Assembly (NCBI RefSeq): GCF_025421775.1
Contig: NZ_JAOEFX010000010.1
Location: 1-64,000 of the forward strand
DNA: 64,000 nucleotides
Reading direction: 5' to 3'
Source of the DNA: Paenarthrobacter aurescens
Lineage (GTDB): Bacteria; Actinomycetota; Actinomycetes; Actinomycetales; Micrococcaceae
This document shows, piece after piece, positions 26,100-34,260 of this stretch (positions are counted from its first letter, which is position 1; each line of letters opens with the position of its first letter). Position numbers and translations under genes: made by a program. Below the pieces are notes generated by a model, which made no database searches, had not been told where the DNA came from, and saw only the letters and a program-made list of their open reading frames with translations.

Positions 26100-27404
26100 A
26101 TGAACCGAGTCCGCAAAGCGACGACGCTACTCGCGGCAGCAGCATTGGCCACCAGCTCCGCGACCATCAGTGCCTGCGCTCCCCAACCAGCCGACGTCGG
26201 GCTCCTAACCGCCGACGGCGTGACTCGCGTTTCGGTCCAAACAGCGGACTATCCGGCGCAACGTGAAGCCTTCAACGTCTCCGCGCGGAAGCTCAGCGCC
26301 GCGCTGTTGGCTGACGGCGGCGACGCGACGAACGGCAACGTAGTGTCATCTCCGGCAAGTTTGCTGATCGCCCTGAGCATGCTTCGGGCGGGAGCCAGCG
26401 GGCCAACGGCGGCGGAGATGGACGCGGTCCTCGGCCTGCCCGCCGAAGGCCGCGACGAAGCCATGAACGCGCTGCTCGCGTCCCTTGAAAAGTTCGACGG
26501 CGACCCCAGCTCCGTTGACGAGGACAACCCGCCGCGCACACCGGTGATGCACGCTGCCAACGGGCTGTTCGTCGATAAAGGCGTGCCCACGGGCGAGGGC
26601 TATCTGGCCACGCTCGCCAAACATTTCGGCACGGGGGTGTACCCGGTATCGTTCCAGGATGAGGCCGTGACCAAACCGGCAATTGACCAGTGGGTCAGCA
26701 AGAACACCGGCGGGCGGATCAAGAAAGCGCCCGCACAATACGATCCCGACAACACATTCAGCTTGCTCAACACGCTGTATTTCGCAGCGGCCTGGCAAGA
26801 GCCCTTCGACGCGAGCGACACCCGGGACGCGCCGTTCACCAAGGCTGGCGGTGAAGTGATCAACGTGCCAACCATGCACACAGGCACCAGCATGGCCTAC
26901 GCAGAAGCTCCCGGATGGAAGGCCGTGGACCTGCCTTACGCCGAGGGCTTCGTGATGCGGCTGATACTGCCCGACGGCGGTGCGTCGGGTTCGGCTGGTT
27001 CGGCTGCGGTTTCTGCGGAGGTGCTTGGTCAGGTGGCGGCCAAGTTGAGCATGGCCCCTGTGGATATGGTCTACCTTCAGCTACCCAAGTGGGACCACAA
27101 GACAACGTTCGAGCTGCGGAAGGTCTTCGAAACACTCGGACTCAACCAGATGCTGGCCACGGACAAGGACTTCAATGCCATCCAGCCGGACATGAAACTG
27201 ACACAGGCTGCGCAGGCCGCCAACATTACGGTGGCAGAGAAGGGCACCATCGCGTCGGCCGTCACCCAACTTAACGCCGTGGGCTCAGCCGCAGCGCCTG
27301 AACCCCAACGTGAGCTGATCCTTGACCGCCCGTTCCACTACGAGATCGTGCACGTGGAGACCGGCATGCCGCTGTTCACAGGGTGGGTGGCGGATCCGCG
27401 TTAG
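26100..27404 (+). CDS. Serpin-family protease inhibitor, predicted lipoprotein
   Basis: Serpin of 434 aa. The signal peptide ends in the perfect lipobox ISAC (Cys26), so the protein should be anchored outside the cell. Serpin hallmarks are NGNVVSSPASLLIALSMLRAGASG, the shutter-region NTLYFAAAWQEPFD, TMHTG, and the C-terminal DRPFHYEIVH...TGMPLFTGWVADP. The hinge of the reactive loop, EKGTIASAVT (380-389), has the Gly and small residues required for loop insertion, so it should be inhibitory. Counting from the hinge Glu as P17 places P1 near Ser396 in NAVGSAAAP, which would suit elastase- or subtilisin-like proteases. Strong GGGGGATC ribosome site. The neighbours give no clue to the target. 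Confidence 0.93.
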   Translation: MNRVRKATTLLAAAALATSSATISACAPQPADVGLLTADGVTRVSVQTADYPAQREAFNVSARKLSAALLADGGDATNGNVVSSPASLLIALSMLRAGASGPTAAEMDAVLGLPAEGRDEAMNALLASLEKFDGDPSSVDEDNPPRTPVMHAANGLFVDKGVPTGEGYLATLAKHFGTGVYPVSFQDEAVTKPAIDQWVSKNTGGRIKKAPAQYDPDNTFSLLNTLYFAAAWQEPFDASDTRDAPFTKAGGEVINVPTMHTGTSMAYAEAPGWKAVDLPYAEGFVMRLILPDGGASGSAGSAAVSAEVLGQVAAKLSMAPVDMVYLQLPKWDHKTTFELRKVFETLGLNQMLATDKDFNAIQPDMKLTQAAQAANITVAEKGTIASAVTQLNAVGSAAAPEPQRELILDRPFHYEIVHVETGMPLFTGWVADPR

Positions 27405-28015
27405 CTGACCAGCCGTTGCACCAGCACCGCCGCGGCTTCAACAACCTCGTCGGCATCGCGCTTGGAGGCGCTCAAAGCCACCTCCTGCCCGGACACCGTG
27501 ATGATGTCCGTGATCACCGCGACGGTGAGGCGGCCCAAGGTGTCGTTGCTGGCGCCCAGGAGCACGGTGTTCTGCCGGACCCATTCACGGCCGCGTTCGC
27601 GTCGCAGGACTTCGAAACCCGGGGGAGTGTCTCCCTCGATGAAAACCCGCTCCAGGTCCCGGTGTTTCCACGTGTAGTCGAAGTAGCTGCGGCTGCCTAC
27701 GTTGAACAGGGCCAGGGGATTGTTCTCACCGGCCTTCCGGGCTTTAGCCACAGCAGCAGCCACGAGTCTTTCGTGTTCGTTTTGGTAGTCGTCCCACAGC
27801 GCAAGGAAGAGCTCTGTCTTCCCGCCGAAGTGGTGATAAAGGCTGCCTACGCTGGATCCAGCACGAGCCACGATGTCCGAGATGCTCGTATCGGTGAAGC
27901 CATGCTCGACGAATACATCGCTGGCCGCGTCCAGCAGATTGCGTTGGGTGGCTGCTGTGCGAGTCCATTGCCAGGAGCCTGTGCTGGTGGCCGCTTCGGA
28001 TGTTTTGCGAACCAC
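27401..28015 (-). CDS. TetR-family transcriptional regulator
   Basis: A 204-aa repressor from the GTG at 28015, chosen because GAGAGGAG lies 7 bp upstream and the length is then normal; a longer in-frame version from 28066 or beyond has no ribosome site. The HTH is at about residues 15-60: LLDAASDVFVEHGFTDTSISDIVARAGSSVGSLYHHFGGK. The ligand domain is not recognisable. The stop overlaps the serpin stop by 4 bp (convergent). The divergent gene encodes a cytochrome-b membrane protein across 302 bp that contains palindromes, so regulation of itself and that gene is likely. Confidence 0.9.
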   Translation of the reverse strand: MVRKTSEAATSTGSWQWTRTAATQRNLLDAASDVFVEHGFTDTSISDIVARAGSSVGSLYHHFGGKTELFLALWDDYQNEHERLVAAAVAKARKAGENNPLALFNVGSRSYFDYTWKHRDLERVFIEGDTPPGFEVLRRERGREWVRQNTVLLGASNDTLGRLTVAVITDIITVSGQEVALSASKRDADEVVEAAAVLVQRLVS

Positions 28016-28143
28016 GCTTGGGCTCCTCTCGCAGGCAGGCCGCGGATCGGAGTGTCGGACGGCCATTTTTTGGAATCCTACCCTCCAAAGAATCCACATA
28101 GCCAGTAAGAAGCCTTGACTGGCCCATGAAAAACAAGAAATAA

Positions 28144-28274
28144 TTCTGGAAGTCTGTTCTAGAAATACACATTGCGGCGTATATCCGAATGCTGCGATTT
28201 TTGACGTCGGACGCCCCGAAACCCGGGTGCCGTTTTCGCCGTCGGGCTGCAACTGGTTGAATCGCTATATAGCG
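28144..28274. promoter_or_regulatory. Palindromes in the TetR/cytochrome-b divergent region
   Basis: TTCTGGAA (28144-28151) and TTCTAGAA (28157-28164) are near-identical short palindromes 13 bp apart, upstream of the TetR gene. A perfect 12-bp palindrome CGCTATATAGCG is at 28263-28274, 44 bp before the cytochrome-b start. These are candidate operators. The remaining part of 28016-28317 shows no gene. Confidence 0.4.
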
Positions 28275-28317
28275 CCAACTGGTCGCAGCCAAACAAGCCA
28301 GAGAGGAACGCGGCCTG

Positions 28318-29250
28318 ATGTCCGTTTCAAGCAAGTCGTCCGGGATCACGTCGAACAGGTGGTTCAAACCCGTCGTCGTCACCGCAGGAGCTTTGGTGGT
28401 GGCACTGATCCTGGTGCTCGTTGCGCAATGGCTCCGGACCCTCCAGCCCGTCCAGCAGTTCCTGGTGGACTACCCCGGGCACTCGGCCGTTCCAGAAGGT
28501 GCCCCCACGGGCTTCCCCGCATGGCTTGGCTGGCAGCACTTCCTCAACATGTTCTTCATTGTCCTGATCATCCGTTCGGGCTGGCAGGTGCGGACCACCA
28601 CCCGCCCGGCAGCCAACTGGACCCGGAACAACAAGGGCTTCATCAAGACCAAGAACCCACCCACCAAGATCAGCCTGGACCTCTGGTTCCACCTGACGCT
28701 GGACGCGCTCTGGGTCCTGAACGGCATCATCTTCATCGTGCTGCTCTTCGCCACGGGACAATGGCTGAGGATCGTGCCCACCAACTGGGATGTCTTCCCC
28801 AACGCAATTTCGGCCGGACTGCAGTACGCGTCACTGAACTGGCCGGTGGAGAACGGCTGGAACAACTACAACAGCCTGCAGCTCCTGACCTACTTCGTCA
28901 CGGTCTTCATCGCCGCCCCGCTGGCCATCATCACGGGCCTTCGCATGTCCGGCGCATGGCCAAAGAAAGCCGCGATCAACAAGTTCTACCCCATTGAACT
29001 TGCCCGCAAGATCCACTTCCCGGTGATGATCTACTTCGTCGCGTTCGTGATCGTCCACGTGACCCTGGTGCTGGCCACTGGTGCGCTGAGGAACCTCAAC
29101 CACATGTACGCATCCAACGACGACAACAACAGCTGGTGGGGCTTTGGGGTCTTCGCAGCTTCCATCGTCTTCACAGCGGCCGCCTGGTTCCTTGCCCGTC
29201 CGCTGTTCCTGCGCCCGATCGCCTCACTGATGGGCAAAGTCTCGCGCTAA
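28318..29250 (+). CDS. Cytochrome b/b6-domain membrane protein
   Basis: A 310-aa integral membrane protein with about six hydrophobic segments. Histidines suitable for heme ligation occur in helices: WQHFLNMFF, LWFHLTLDALWVLNG, ARKIHFPVMIYFV and IVHVTLVLATG. The layout resembles the prokaryotic cytochrome b561 / thiosulfate-reductase or formate-dehydrogenase gamma type, which passes electrons between quinone and a partner oxidoreductase. No molybdoenzyme or iron-sulfur partner is next to it, so its electron partner is unknown. A strong terminator follows immediately. Confidence 0.8.
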   Translation: MSVSSKSSGITSNRWFKPVVVTAGALVVALILVLVAQWLRTLQPVQQFLVDYPGHSAVPEGAPTGFPAWLGWQHFLNMFFIVLIIRSGWQVRTTTRPAANWTRNNKGFIKTKNPPTKISLDLWFHLTLDALWVLNGIIFIVLLFATGQWLRIVPTNWDVFPNAISAGLQYASLNWPVENGWNNYNSLQLLTYFVTVFIAAPLAIITGLRMSGAWPKKAAINKFYPIELARKIHFPVMIYFVAFVIVHVTLVLATGALRNLNHMYASNDDNNSWWGFGVFAASIVFTAAAWFLARPLFLRPIASLMGKVSR

Positions 29251-29255
29251 CCCGC

Positions 29256-29306
29256 ACGCAAAAAACAGCCGCCTCGGAAGTGTTTCCGTGGCGGCTGTTT
29301 TTGCGT
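29256..29306. terminator. Bidirectional intrinsic terminator
   Basis: ACGCAAAAAACAGCCGCC and its near-perfect complement GGCGGCTGTTTTTGCGT form a strong stem with a short loop. A runs on one side and T runs on the other make it suitable for both the cytochrome-b gene (+) and pdxK (-), which end on either side. Confidence 0.88.
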
Positions 29307-29316
29307 GACGCAGAGG

Positions 29317-30162
29317 CTAGGACAGGGCGCCGCCCTGCCACAGGGCATCAAAGGGAGCGCCGGAGGACACGCGGTTCTTGATGCCAGCGGTCACGAATGC
29401 CTTCGCTGTCCGCGCTGCTTCAAGGGGCGTCGCTCCCTTGGCGAGCTCGGCAGTGACGGCAGCGGCCAGCGAGCACCCGGCACCGGATACAGCCACTTCG
29501 CCAACCTTTGGAGCGCGCAGGACTTCCAGGGTCTCGCCGTCGTAGTAAACGTCGACGGCGTCCGGGCCTTCCAGCCGCACCCCGCCCTTGGCGAGGACTG
29601 CTGCGCCGCTGATCTCGTGGATGCGGATGGCAGCGGCCTTGAGTGACTCTTCGTCGGTAATGCTGAGCCCGGAAAGGGACTCCGCTTCGAAGTGGTTCGG
29701 TGTGACAAACGTTGCGAGCGGCAGGATCTGCGCCTTCAGCGCCTGGTCCGTGTCCAAAGCGTGGCCGGGTTCTTGTCCCTTGCAGATCAGGACAGGGTCC
29801 AGCACCACATTGGTGAACGAAGCATCAGTGAGTGCCTTCTCCACGGTGCTGATGGTGGCCGGGCTTCCGAGCATCCCGATCTTCACGGTGTCCAACACCG
29901 AAGGTGCGCCGGAAGCGGCACCATAGGCCGCCGTCGTGGCTTCCAATTGGTCCGCGATGACCTGCTGATCAACCGGCACAAACCGGTGGTTCCAGTTGTC
30001 CTGGGGGTTGAAGGAGACAATGCAGGTGAGGTTCGCGATGCCGAACACTCCGAGTTCCTGGAAGGTCTTGAGATCCGCCTGCGCGCCGGCGCCACCGGTC
30101 GCTTCGGAGCCGGCAATGGTCAGGGCGATGGCAGGGGCAACAGCTGAAGTCATGGTGTCCAT
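29317..30162 (-). CDS. pdxK: Pyridoxal kinase of the ThiD-like (CC-PLK) type
   Basis: Ribokinase-fold vitamin B6 kinase, 281 aa. It phosphorylates pyridoxal/pyridoxine (and in some species hydroxymethylpyrimidine) with ATP. Motifs: LTIAGSEATGGAGAQADLKTF near the N-terminus, DNWNHRFVPVD, LDPVLICKG, VTPNHFEAESLSG and the anion-hole SGAGCSLAAAVTAEL. The Cys in GAGC and the WNH segment are typical of the Bacillus/Staphylococcus PdxK group rather than strict ThiD, whose loop reads GTGD. The ATG at 30162 (or 30153) is used; the frame is open far upstream but that stretch has no family match and no ribosome site. Confidence 0.82.
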   Translation of the reverse strand: MDTMTSAVAPAIALTIAGSEATGGAGAQADLKTFQELGVFGIANLTCIVSFNPQDNWNHRFVPVDQQVIADQLEATTAAYGAASGAPSVLDTVKIGMLGSPATISTVEKALTDASFTNVVLDPVLICKGQEPGHALDTDQALKAQILPLATFVTPNHFEAESLSGLSITDEESLKAAAIRIHEISGAAVLAKGGVRLEGPDAVDVYYDGETLEVLRAPKVGEVAVSGAGCSLAAAVTAELAKGATPLEAARTAKAFVTAGIKNRVSSGAPFDALWQGGALS

Positions 30163-30369
30163 TTTGCCAGTTGCCCGGCCGTACGCCGATTGGCGCGTCC
30201 ATCCAGTACCGCTCGTCGCGCAGAATGTACCGTTCGGCGCTGAGAAGTTCCCTTTTCTGGCGAAAAAATCCCGCAGGTTGTGACGCGCCGCATAATTGCC
30301 TTCAACAACCATGGCTCGGGGCAACCTCCTCGTTGCACATAAGAACGTTGCACATAAGAAGGGGTCTAT

Positions 30370-31764
30370 ATGAGTTGGCTCGACCGTGATCGCACCATCG
30401 CGCCCCCAGGATTCAACCGCTGGCTCATTCCGCCGGCTGCGCTCGCGGTGCACCTATGCATTGGGCAGGCGTATGCGACCAGCGTCTACAAGACGGCGCT
30501 GGTGAAGCATTTTGATGCCAGCCTGACGCAGGTCGGAGTCATCTTTTCCATCGCCATTGTGATGCTGGGGCTGTCGGCCGCCGTCATGGGGACCTGGGTG
30601 GACAAGAACGGGCCCCGGAAGGCCATGGCCACTTCGGCCCTGTTCTGGACCGCCGGCTTTGTGGTGGGTGCCGTCGGTATCTTCACCAGCCAACTGTGGC
30701 TGGTCTATCTCGGCTACGGGGTTATCGGCGGCATCGGACTGGGCATCGGTTACATATCCCCGGTCTCGACGCTCATCAAGTGGTTCCCGGACCGCCCAGG
30801 ACTCGCCACGGGTATGGCCATCATGGGATTCGGCGGTGGAGCACTGATCGCGAGCCCACTGTCCACCCAACTGTTGCGGTTCTATGACCCGAACTCGAGC
30901 GCCGAAGGCTGGGTGGCAAGCGGCGACTCAGTGGGCAAGCTGTTCCTCACGCTGGCGGCGGTGTACTTGGCATACATGTTGTTCGGTGCGTTCACCATCA
31001 AGGTGCCCGCAGCCGACTGGAAGCCGAACGGATTTGACCCTTCCACCCTCAAGTCCAAACCGCTTGTCACCTCCGATAACGTGTCGGCGGCAAACTCCAT
31101 CAGGACCAAGCAGTTCTGGCTCGTGTGGATCGCCCTCTTCTGCAACGTCACGGCAGGTATCGGCATCCTGGAACAGGCCTCTCCCATGATCCAGGACTTC
31201 TTCCGGAACGCTGACGGAACGTCTGCGGTTTCAGTTGCCGTCGCCGGCGGATTCGTCGGCCTGCTGTCCATCGCCAACATGGGCGGTCGTTTTGCCTGGT
31301 CTACCCTTTCGGATGTCATCGGCCGCAAGCGCATCTATATGGTGTACCTCGGCGTGGGCGCGGCTCTCTATGCGGTCCTGGCGTTGTTCGGTTCGGGCAC
31401 CACCCTGCTGTTCGTTGTTCTTGCCGTCTTCATCATTTCCTTCTACGGCGGAGGTTTCGCGACCGTCCCGGCGTATCTGAGGGACCTCTTCGGGACTTAT
31501 CAGGTGGGTGCGATTCACGGCCGCCTTCTGACCGCGTGGTCCGCGGCCGGCATCGCCGGACCGTTGATCATTAACGGCTTCCTGGACGCCCAAGGAACCC
31601 CGGGTGAGCTCACGGCTGCCGCCTATCAGCCGGCCCTCCTCACCATGGTGGGTCTGCTGGTCATCGGTTTTGGAGCCAATCTGCTCGTCAAGCCCGTGAA
31701 CCCGAAGTTCCACGAACCCGTCAAGACCGTCAGCAAAGAATCAGTGCTCGGAGGCACCAAATGA
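30370..31764 (+). CDS. OFA-family MFS transporter (oxalate/formate antiporter-like)
   Basis: A 464-aa twelve-helix porter of the oxalate:formate antiporter family. Family features are GFNRWLIPPAALAVHLCIGQAYATSVY in helix one (read as two adjacent blocks), WVDKNGPRKAM between helices two and three, GIGLGIGYISPVSTLIKWFPDRPG, and AWSAAGIAGPLI near the C-terminus. Members exchange or import small carboxylates such as oxalate, formate, lactate or pyruvate; the ligand here is unknown. The stop overlaps the start of a 35-aa membrane protein gene (ATGA), so the two products are made together. Confidence 0.9.
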   Translation: MSWLDRDRTIAPPGFNRWLIPPAALAVHLCIGQAYATSVYKTALVKHFDASLTQVGVIFSIAIVMLGLSAAVMGTWVDKNGPRKAMATSALFWTAGFVVGAVGIFTSQLWLVYLGYGVIGGIGLGIGYISPVSTLIKWFPDRPGLATGMAIMGFGGGALIASPLSTQLLRFYDPNSSAEGWVASGDSVGKLFLTLAAVYLAYMLFGAFTIKVPAADWKPNGFDPSTLKSKPLVTSDNVSAANSIRTKQFWLVWIALFCNVTAGIGILEQASPMIQDFFRNADGTSAVSVAVAGGFVGLLSIANMGGRFAWSTLSDVIGRKRIYMVYLGVGAALYAVLALFGSGTTLLFVVLAVFIISFYGGGFATVPAYLRDLFGTYQVGAIHGRLLTAWSAAGIAGPLIINGFLDAQGTPGELTAAAYQPALLTMVGLLVIGFGANLLVKPVNPKFHEPVKTVSKESVLGGTK

Positions 31765-31868
31765 CAGGAACAAGAATCGCAACCGTCTGGGCGCTGGTTG
31801 GTGTACCCCTCGCCTACGGTGTCTTCCAGACGCTCACCAAAGCCTCTGCCCTCTTCGGCGGCTCCTAA
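31761..31868 (+). CDS. Small membrane partner protein of the OFA transporter (35 aa)
   Basis: A very short gene beginning at the ATGA overlap with the transporter stop. The product is MTGTRIATVWALVGVPLAYG followed by VFQTLTKASALFGGS: one hydrophobic segment flanked by polar ends, consistent with a single-helix membrane peptide. Small proteins of this size directly after OFA-type porters have been annotated as MFS transporter small subunits in databases. The tight overlap, clean hydrophobic pattern and sound stop support a real gene. Its role is probably to stabilise or tune the transporter; no activity is known. Confidence 0.7.
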   Translation: MTGTRIATVWALVGVPLAYGVFQTLTKASALFGGS

Positions 31869-31892
31869 AACCCTTGGCGTCCATGGAGGACC

Positions 31893-32855
31893 CTAGCCGT
31901 GGAGGGTGCGGTAGGCAGCTTCGGCGGCCGGATGCAGCGGTACGCCCGCGGTGTTGATGAGTGTCTCGGGGCTAAGGAATTGCACGCCGGTGCTCGACCT
32001 CGGAACCAAGTCGTGGGCCTGTTCCACAAGGAGTTCCACGGTCCGCCGAACAACATGGTCGGCCAGGTCCCTCCTGCACAGGAGCAGGTTGGCTACACCC
32101 ACGGTCCACACGGCAGGTGCGTCCCCGTAGCTGTTGGCGGGGATGAGGACGCGATCGTAGAAGAACCCTGACTGGGCACGGGTGGCCGGAATGAGTTCGG
32201 AAAGATCCAGGAGCCGAAGCCCCAGGTCCTGCGCAGCGGCTGCGATGGGTGCCGTCGGAACGCCGCCGGACTGGATCATGACGTCGATCGATCCGTCCTT
32301 GAGCGAGACCAGTGCCTGATTCAAACCAAGGTTGACTTGCTTCAAGGTCCGGGACGGTTCGGACAGGCCAGCAGCTGCGATGATGCGTCCGGCCGTCAGC
32401 GTGGTTCCCGAGCCCACTTCGCCCACACCCGCAGTCTTCCCCGCGAGGTCGGTGAAGGTCCGGATGCCGCTGTCCTCCCGCACGATGCAGTGAACGTAGT
32501 TCTGGTACACCTTGCCCAGCGCTACCAAATCGCCGGCGGGGTCCGGCGCTTCAGCTTGGGCTGCTGCATCGGCCAACGCGACGGCGAAGGTCGCCTTGCC
32601 GGACAAGACCCGCTGGATGTTCTCGAGACTCCCGCCGGTGGTCAGCGCGACGGCCCTCCCGGCGACGCGCTCCCGCTCCAGCAGGTCCGCGAGGAGGGTT
32701 GCGAACTCCAAGTAAAAGCCGCCGGATTCACCACCTGCAACGGTGAGCTCCTGTGGCTGTTCATCCGGCGTGCAGGCGGCGGTTGAAGCGAGCAGGCCAA
32801 GCGCGACGGCGGCTTTGAGGGCATCCCGTCGGGACATCGCAGGGAACTCAGGCAT
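31893..32855 (-). CDS. TAXI-family TRAP-type solute receptor lipoprotein
   Basis: A 320-aa binding protein of the TAXI group. The N-terminus has a twin-arginine pattern SRRDALK (residues 8-14) and a likely lipobox STAAC (Cys28). Family blocks: VAGGESGGFYLEFATLLADLL, LTTGGSLENIQRVLSG, and GVGEVGSGTTLTAGRIIAAAG. TAXI proteins usually feed a fused TRAP permease (DctQM-like), but no such gene is nearby. Instead it overlaps the sensor kinase gene by 8 bp. ATG at 32855 after GGAAGG; ATG at 32837 is an alternative. It may present a ligand to the kinase rather than to a transporter. Confidence 0.88.
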   Translation of the reverse strand: MPEFPAMSRRDALKAAVALGLLASTAACTPDEQPQELTVAGGESGGFYLEFATLLADLLERERVAGRAVALTTGGSLENIQRVLSGKATFAVALADAAAQAEAPDPAGDLVALGKVYQNYVHCIVREDSGIRTFTDLAGKTAGVGEVGSGTTLTAGRIIAAAGLSEPSRTLKQVNLGLNQALVSLKDGSIDVMIQSGGVPTAPIAAAAQDLGLRLLDLSELIPATRAQSGFFYDRVLIPANSYGDAPAVWTVGVANLLLCRRDLADHVVRRTVELLVEQAHDLVPRSSTGVQFLSPETLINTAGVPLHPAAEAAYRTLHG

Positions 32856-34260
32856 GCGCACCTTCCTGTGGCCGCGCGAATTCCAGCCGTGCGATGAGGC
32901 CGTGCGGCTCGTTCGGCTCAAGGACAAGCCGTCCACCATTCGCCTGGGCCAACCGCTCCACAATGGTCATGCCCAAGCCGTTGCCGGGGATTTTGCTGTG
33001 GTGCGGCGCCCGCCAAAACCTGGTGATGGACGCGGCCAGCTGCTCCGGTGAAAGGCCGGGACCGTCGTCGGAAATGACGACGGCGGTGCCTCCTTCCGTG
33101 GGTTTGGTCGCCACGGAGATGCGGGCCCCGGGAGCGTACTTGATGGCATTGGCGAGGAGTTCACCCACCATGTGGGCGAGTTCGTCGGGGTCGCAGACGA
33201 TCTGGGTCGCATCTGCGGGGCCCTCCAAAGTCAGCCGTGCCCCGGCATTCCTGGCTGCCGGGGCTGCCCTTTCCACTTCGCCCTGCAGGACCGGGAAGGG
33301 ATCAATGACGGCCAAACGCTGATGGTCTGCTTCATCCGCGCGGGCAGACCCCTCAAAAGCCCGGTGTTCCGCCGTAGCCAGCTTCAGCACGCCGTCGAGC
33401 ATCTCCTCCACGCGCTCAAGTTCCGCAACTACGCCCGCGGCCGCAGCCTTTTCCGGCTCACTTTTCAGCTCCAGCTGCAGCAAATCGATCCGTAAGCGCA
33501 ACGCGCCAACAGGGTTCCGGAGCTGGTGCGACGTATCGGCGATGAGCCGGCGCTGGGACTCCATGCTCTCGGTCACCGTATCCGCCATGGCCGTGAAGGA
33601 ACGGCTCAGCTCACGCAGTTCGGGTGGGCCGGCCTCGGGAAGCTGACTGGTTTTGCCGGTGGTTTCCAACTCGTGGACTGCCTTGCTCAGTCTGTGGACC
33701 GGGCGAAGGACCCAGCCAGTGATGCGTAATGCCGCCAACAGGAGCAGCGCACCCAGCGCCACAGCTGCAAGCCCGACGACGAGCCACCGCTCCCGTAGCT
33801 TCTGACGGGCGGCGTCGAGGTCCACTTCAAGGACCACTTCGCCCAGTACCTGGCTGGCCGTGCCGAAGGACCGGGAGATGATGTCCGTGCCAGACCCGAA
33901 GGCGCGGATGGGATTCAGCGTGGTGTCGCTGAGGTTGAGGCTTGCCCGGTTGAGGGCGTCCCTGACCTCGGGTTGGTCCTCGCTGAGGTTGCCGGAACGT
34001 ACTGTTTGCTGCTGAAGCCGGATCAGGATCCCCTCGCTGTAAAGCTCGGAATACCGGTCCATCTCGCGCTGGAGTTGGGTAGTGTCGTTGTCCTCTGCAG
34101 CGTCGCTGGCCAGTTGCGCGAAGCGGTTGAGCGCTGCAACGCGATTGATTTGTAGCTCCTGGGTGAGCTCCCGGCTGGCCGATGTCAGGATCACGGTGGA
34201 CACCGTCACCACGATGACCACCACCAGCAGGCTCAAGATGCCCAGAACGCGGAACTTCAC
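32848..34260 (-). CDS. Sensor histidine kinase (EnvZ/TctE-like)
   Basis: A 470-aa kinase. TM helix 1 at about 7-27, extracytoplasmic sensor region to about 155, TM 2 at about 160-182, then HAMP (WVLRPVHRLSKAVHELE), HisKA with the phospho-His in ADTSHQLRNPVGALRLR (about residue 245), and HATPase with N-box GELLANAIKYAPG, DDGPGLSP and GNGLGMTIVERL. It overlaps its response regulator by 4 bp and the TAXI lipoprotein by 8 bp, so the three are one unit. Ligand-loaded receptor signalling to a kinase is known for carboxylate systems such as Bordetella BctC with BctD/BctE and is a reasonable model here. Confidence 0.93.
   Translation of the reverse strand: MKFRVLGILSLLVVVIVVTVSTVILTSASRELTQELQINRVAALNRFAQLASDAAEDNDTTQLQREMDRYSELYSEGILIRLQQQTVRSGNLSEDQPEVRDALNRASLNLSDTTLNPIRAFGSGTDIISRSFGTASQVLGEVVLEVDLDAARQKLRERWLVVGLAAVALGALLLLAALRITGWVLRPVHRLSKAVHELETTGKTSQLPEAGPPELRELSRSFTAMADTVTESMESQRRLIADTSHQLRNPVGALRLRIDLLQLELKSEPEKAAAAGVVAELERVEEMLDGVLKLATAEHRAFEGSARADEADHQRLAVIDPFPVLQGEVERAAPAARNAGARLTLEGPADATQIVCDPDELAHMVGELLANAIKYAPGARISVATKPTEGGTAVVISDDGPGLSPEQLAASITRFWRAPHHSKIPGNGLGMTIVERLAQANGGRLVLEPNEPHGLIARLEFARPQEGAHA

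Noticed and set aside
28016-28252. Longer N-terminus for the TetR regulator
   Set aside because: The GTG at 28015 has a strong GAGAGGAG ribosome site and gives normal TetR length; earlier starts have none.
30163-30453. Extra 97 residues before PdxK
   Set aside because: Basic, low-similarity sequence without a ribosome site, across the divergent promoter region toward the OFA gene.
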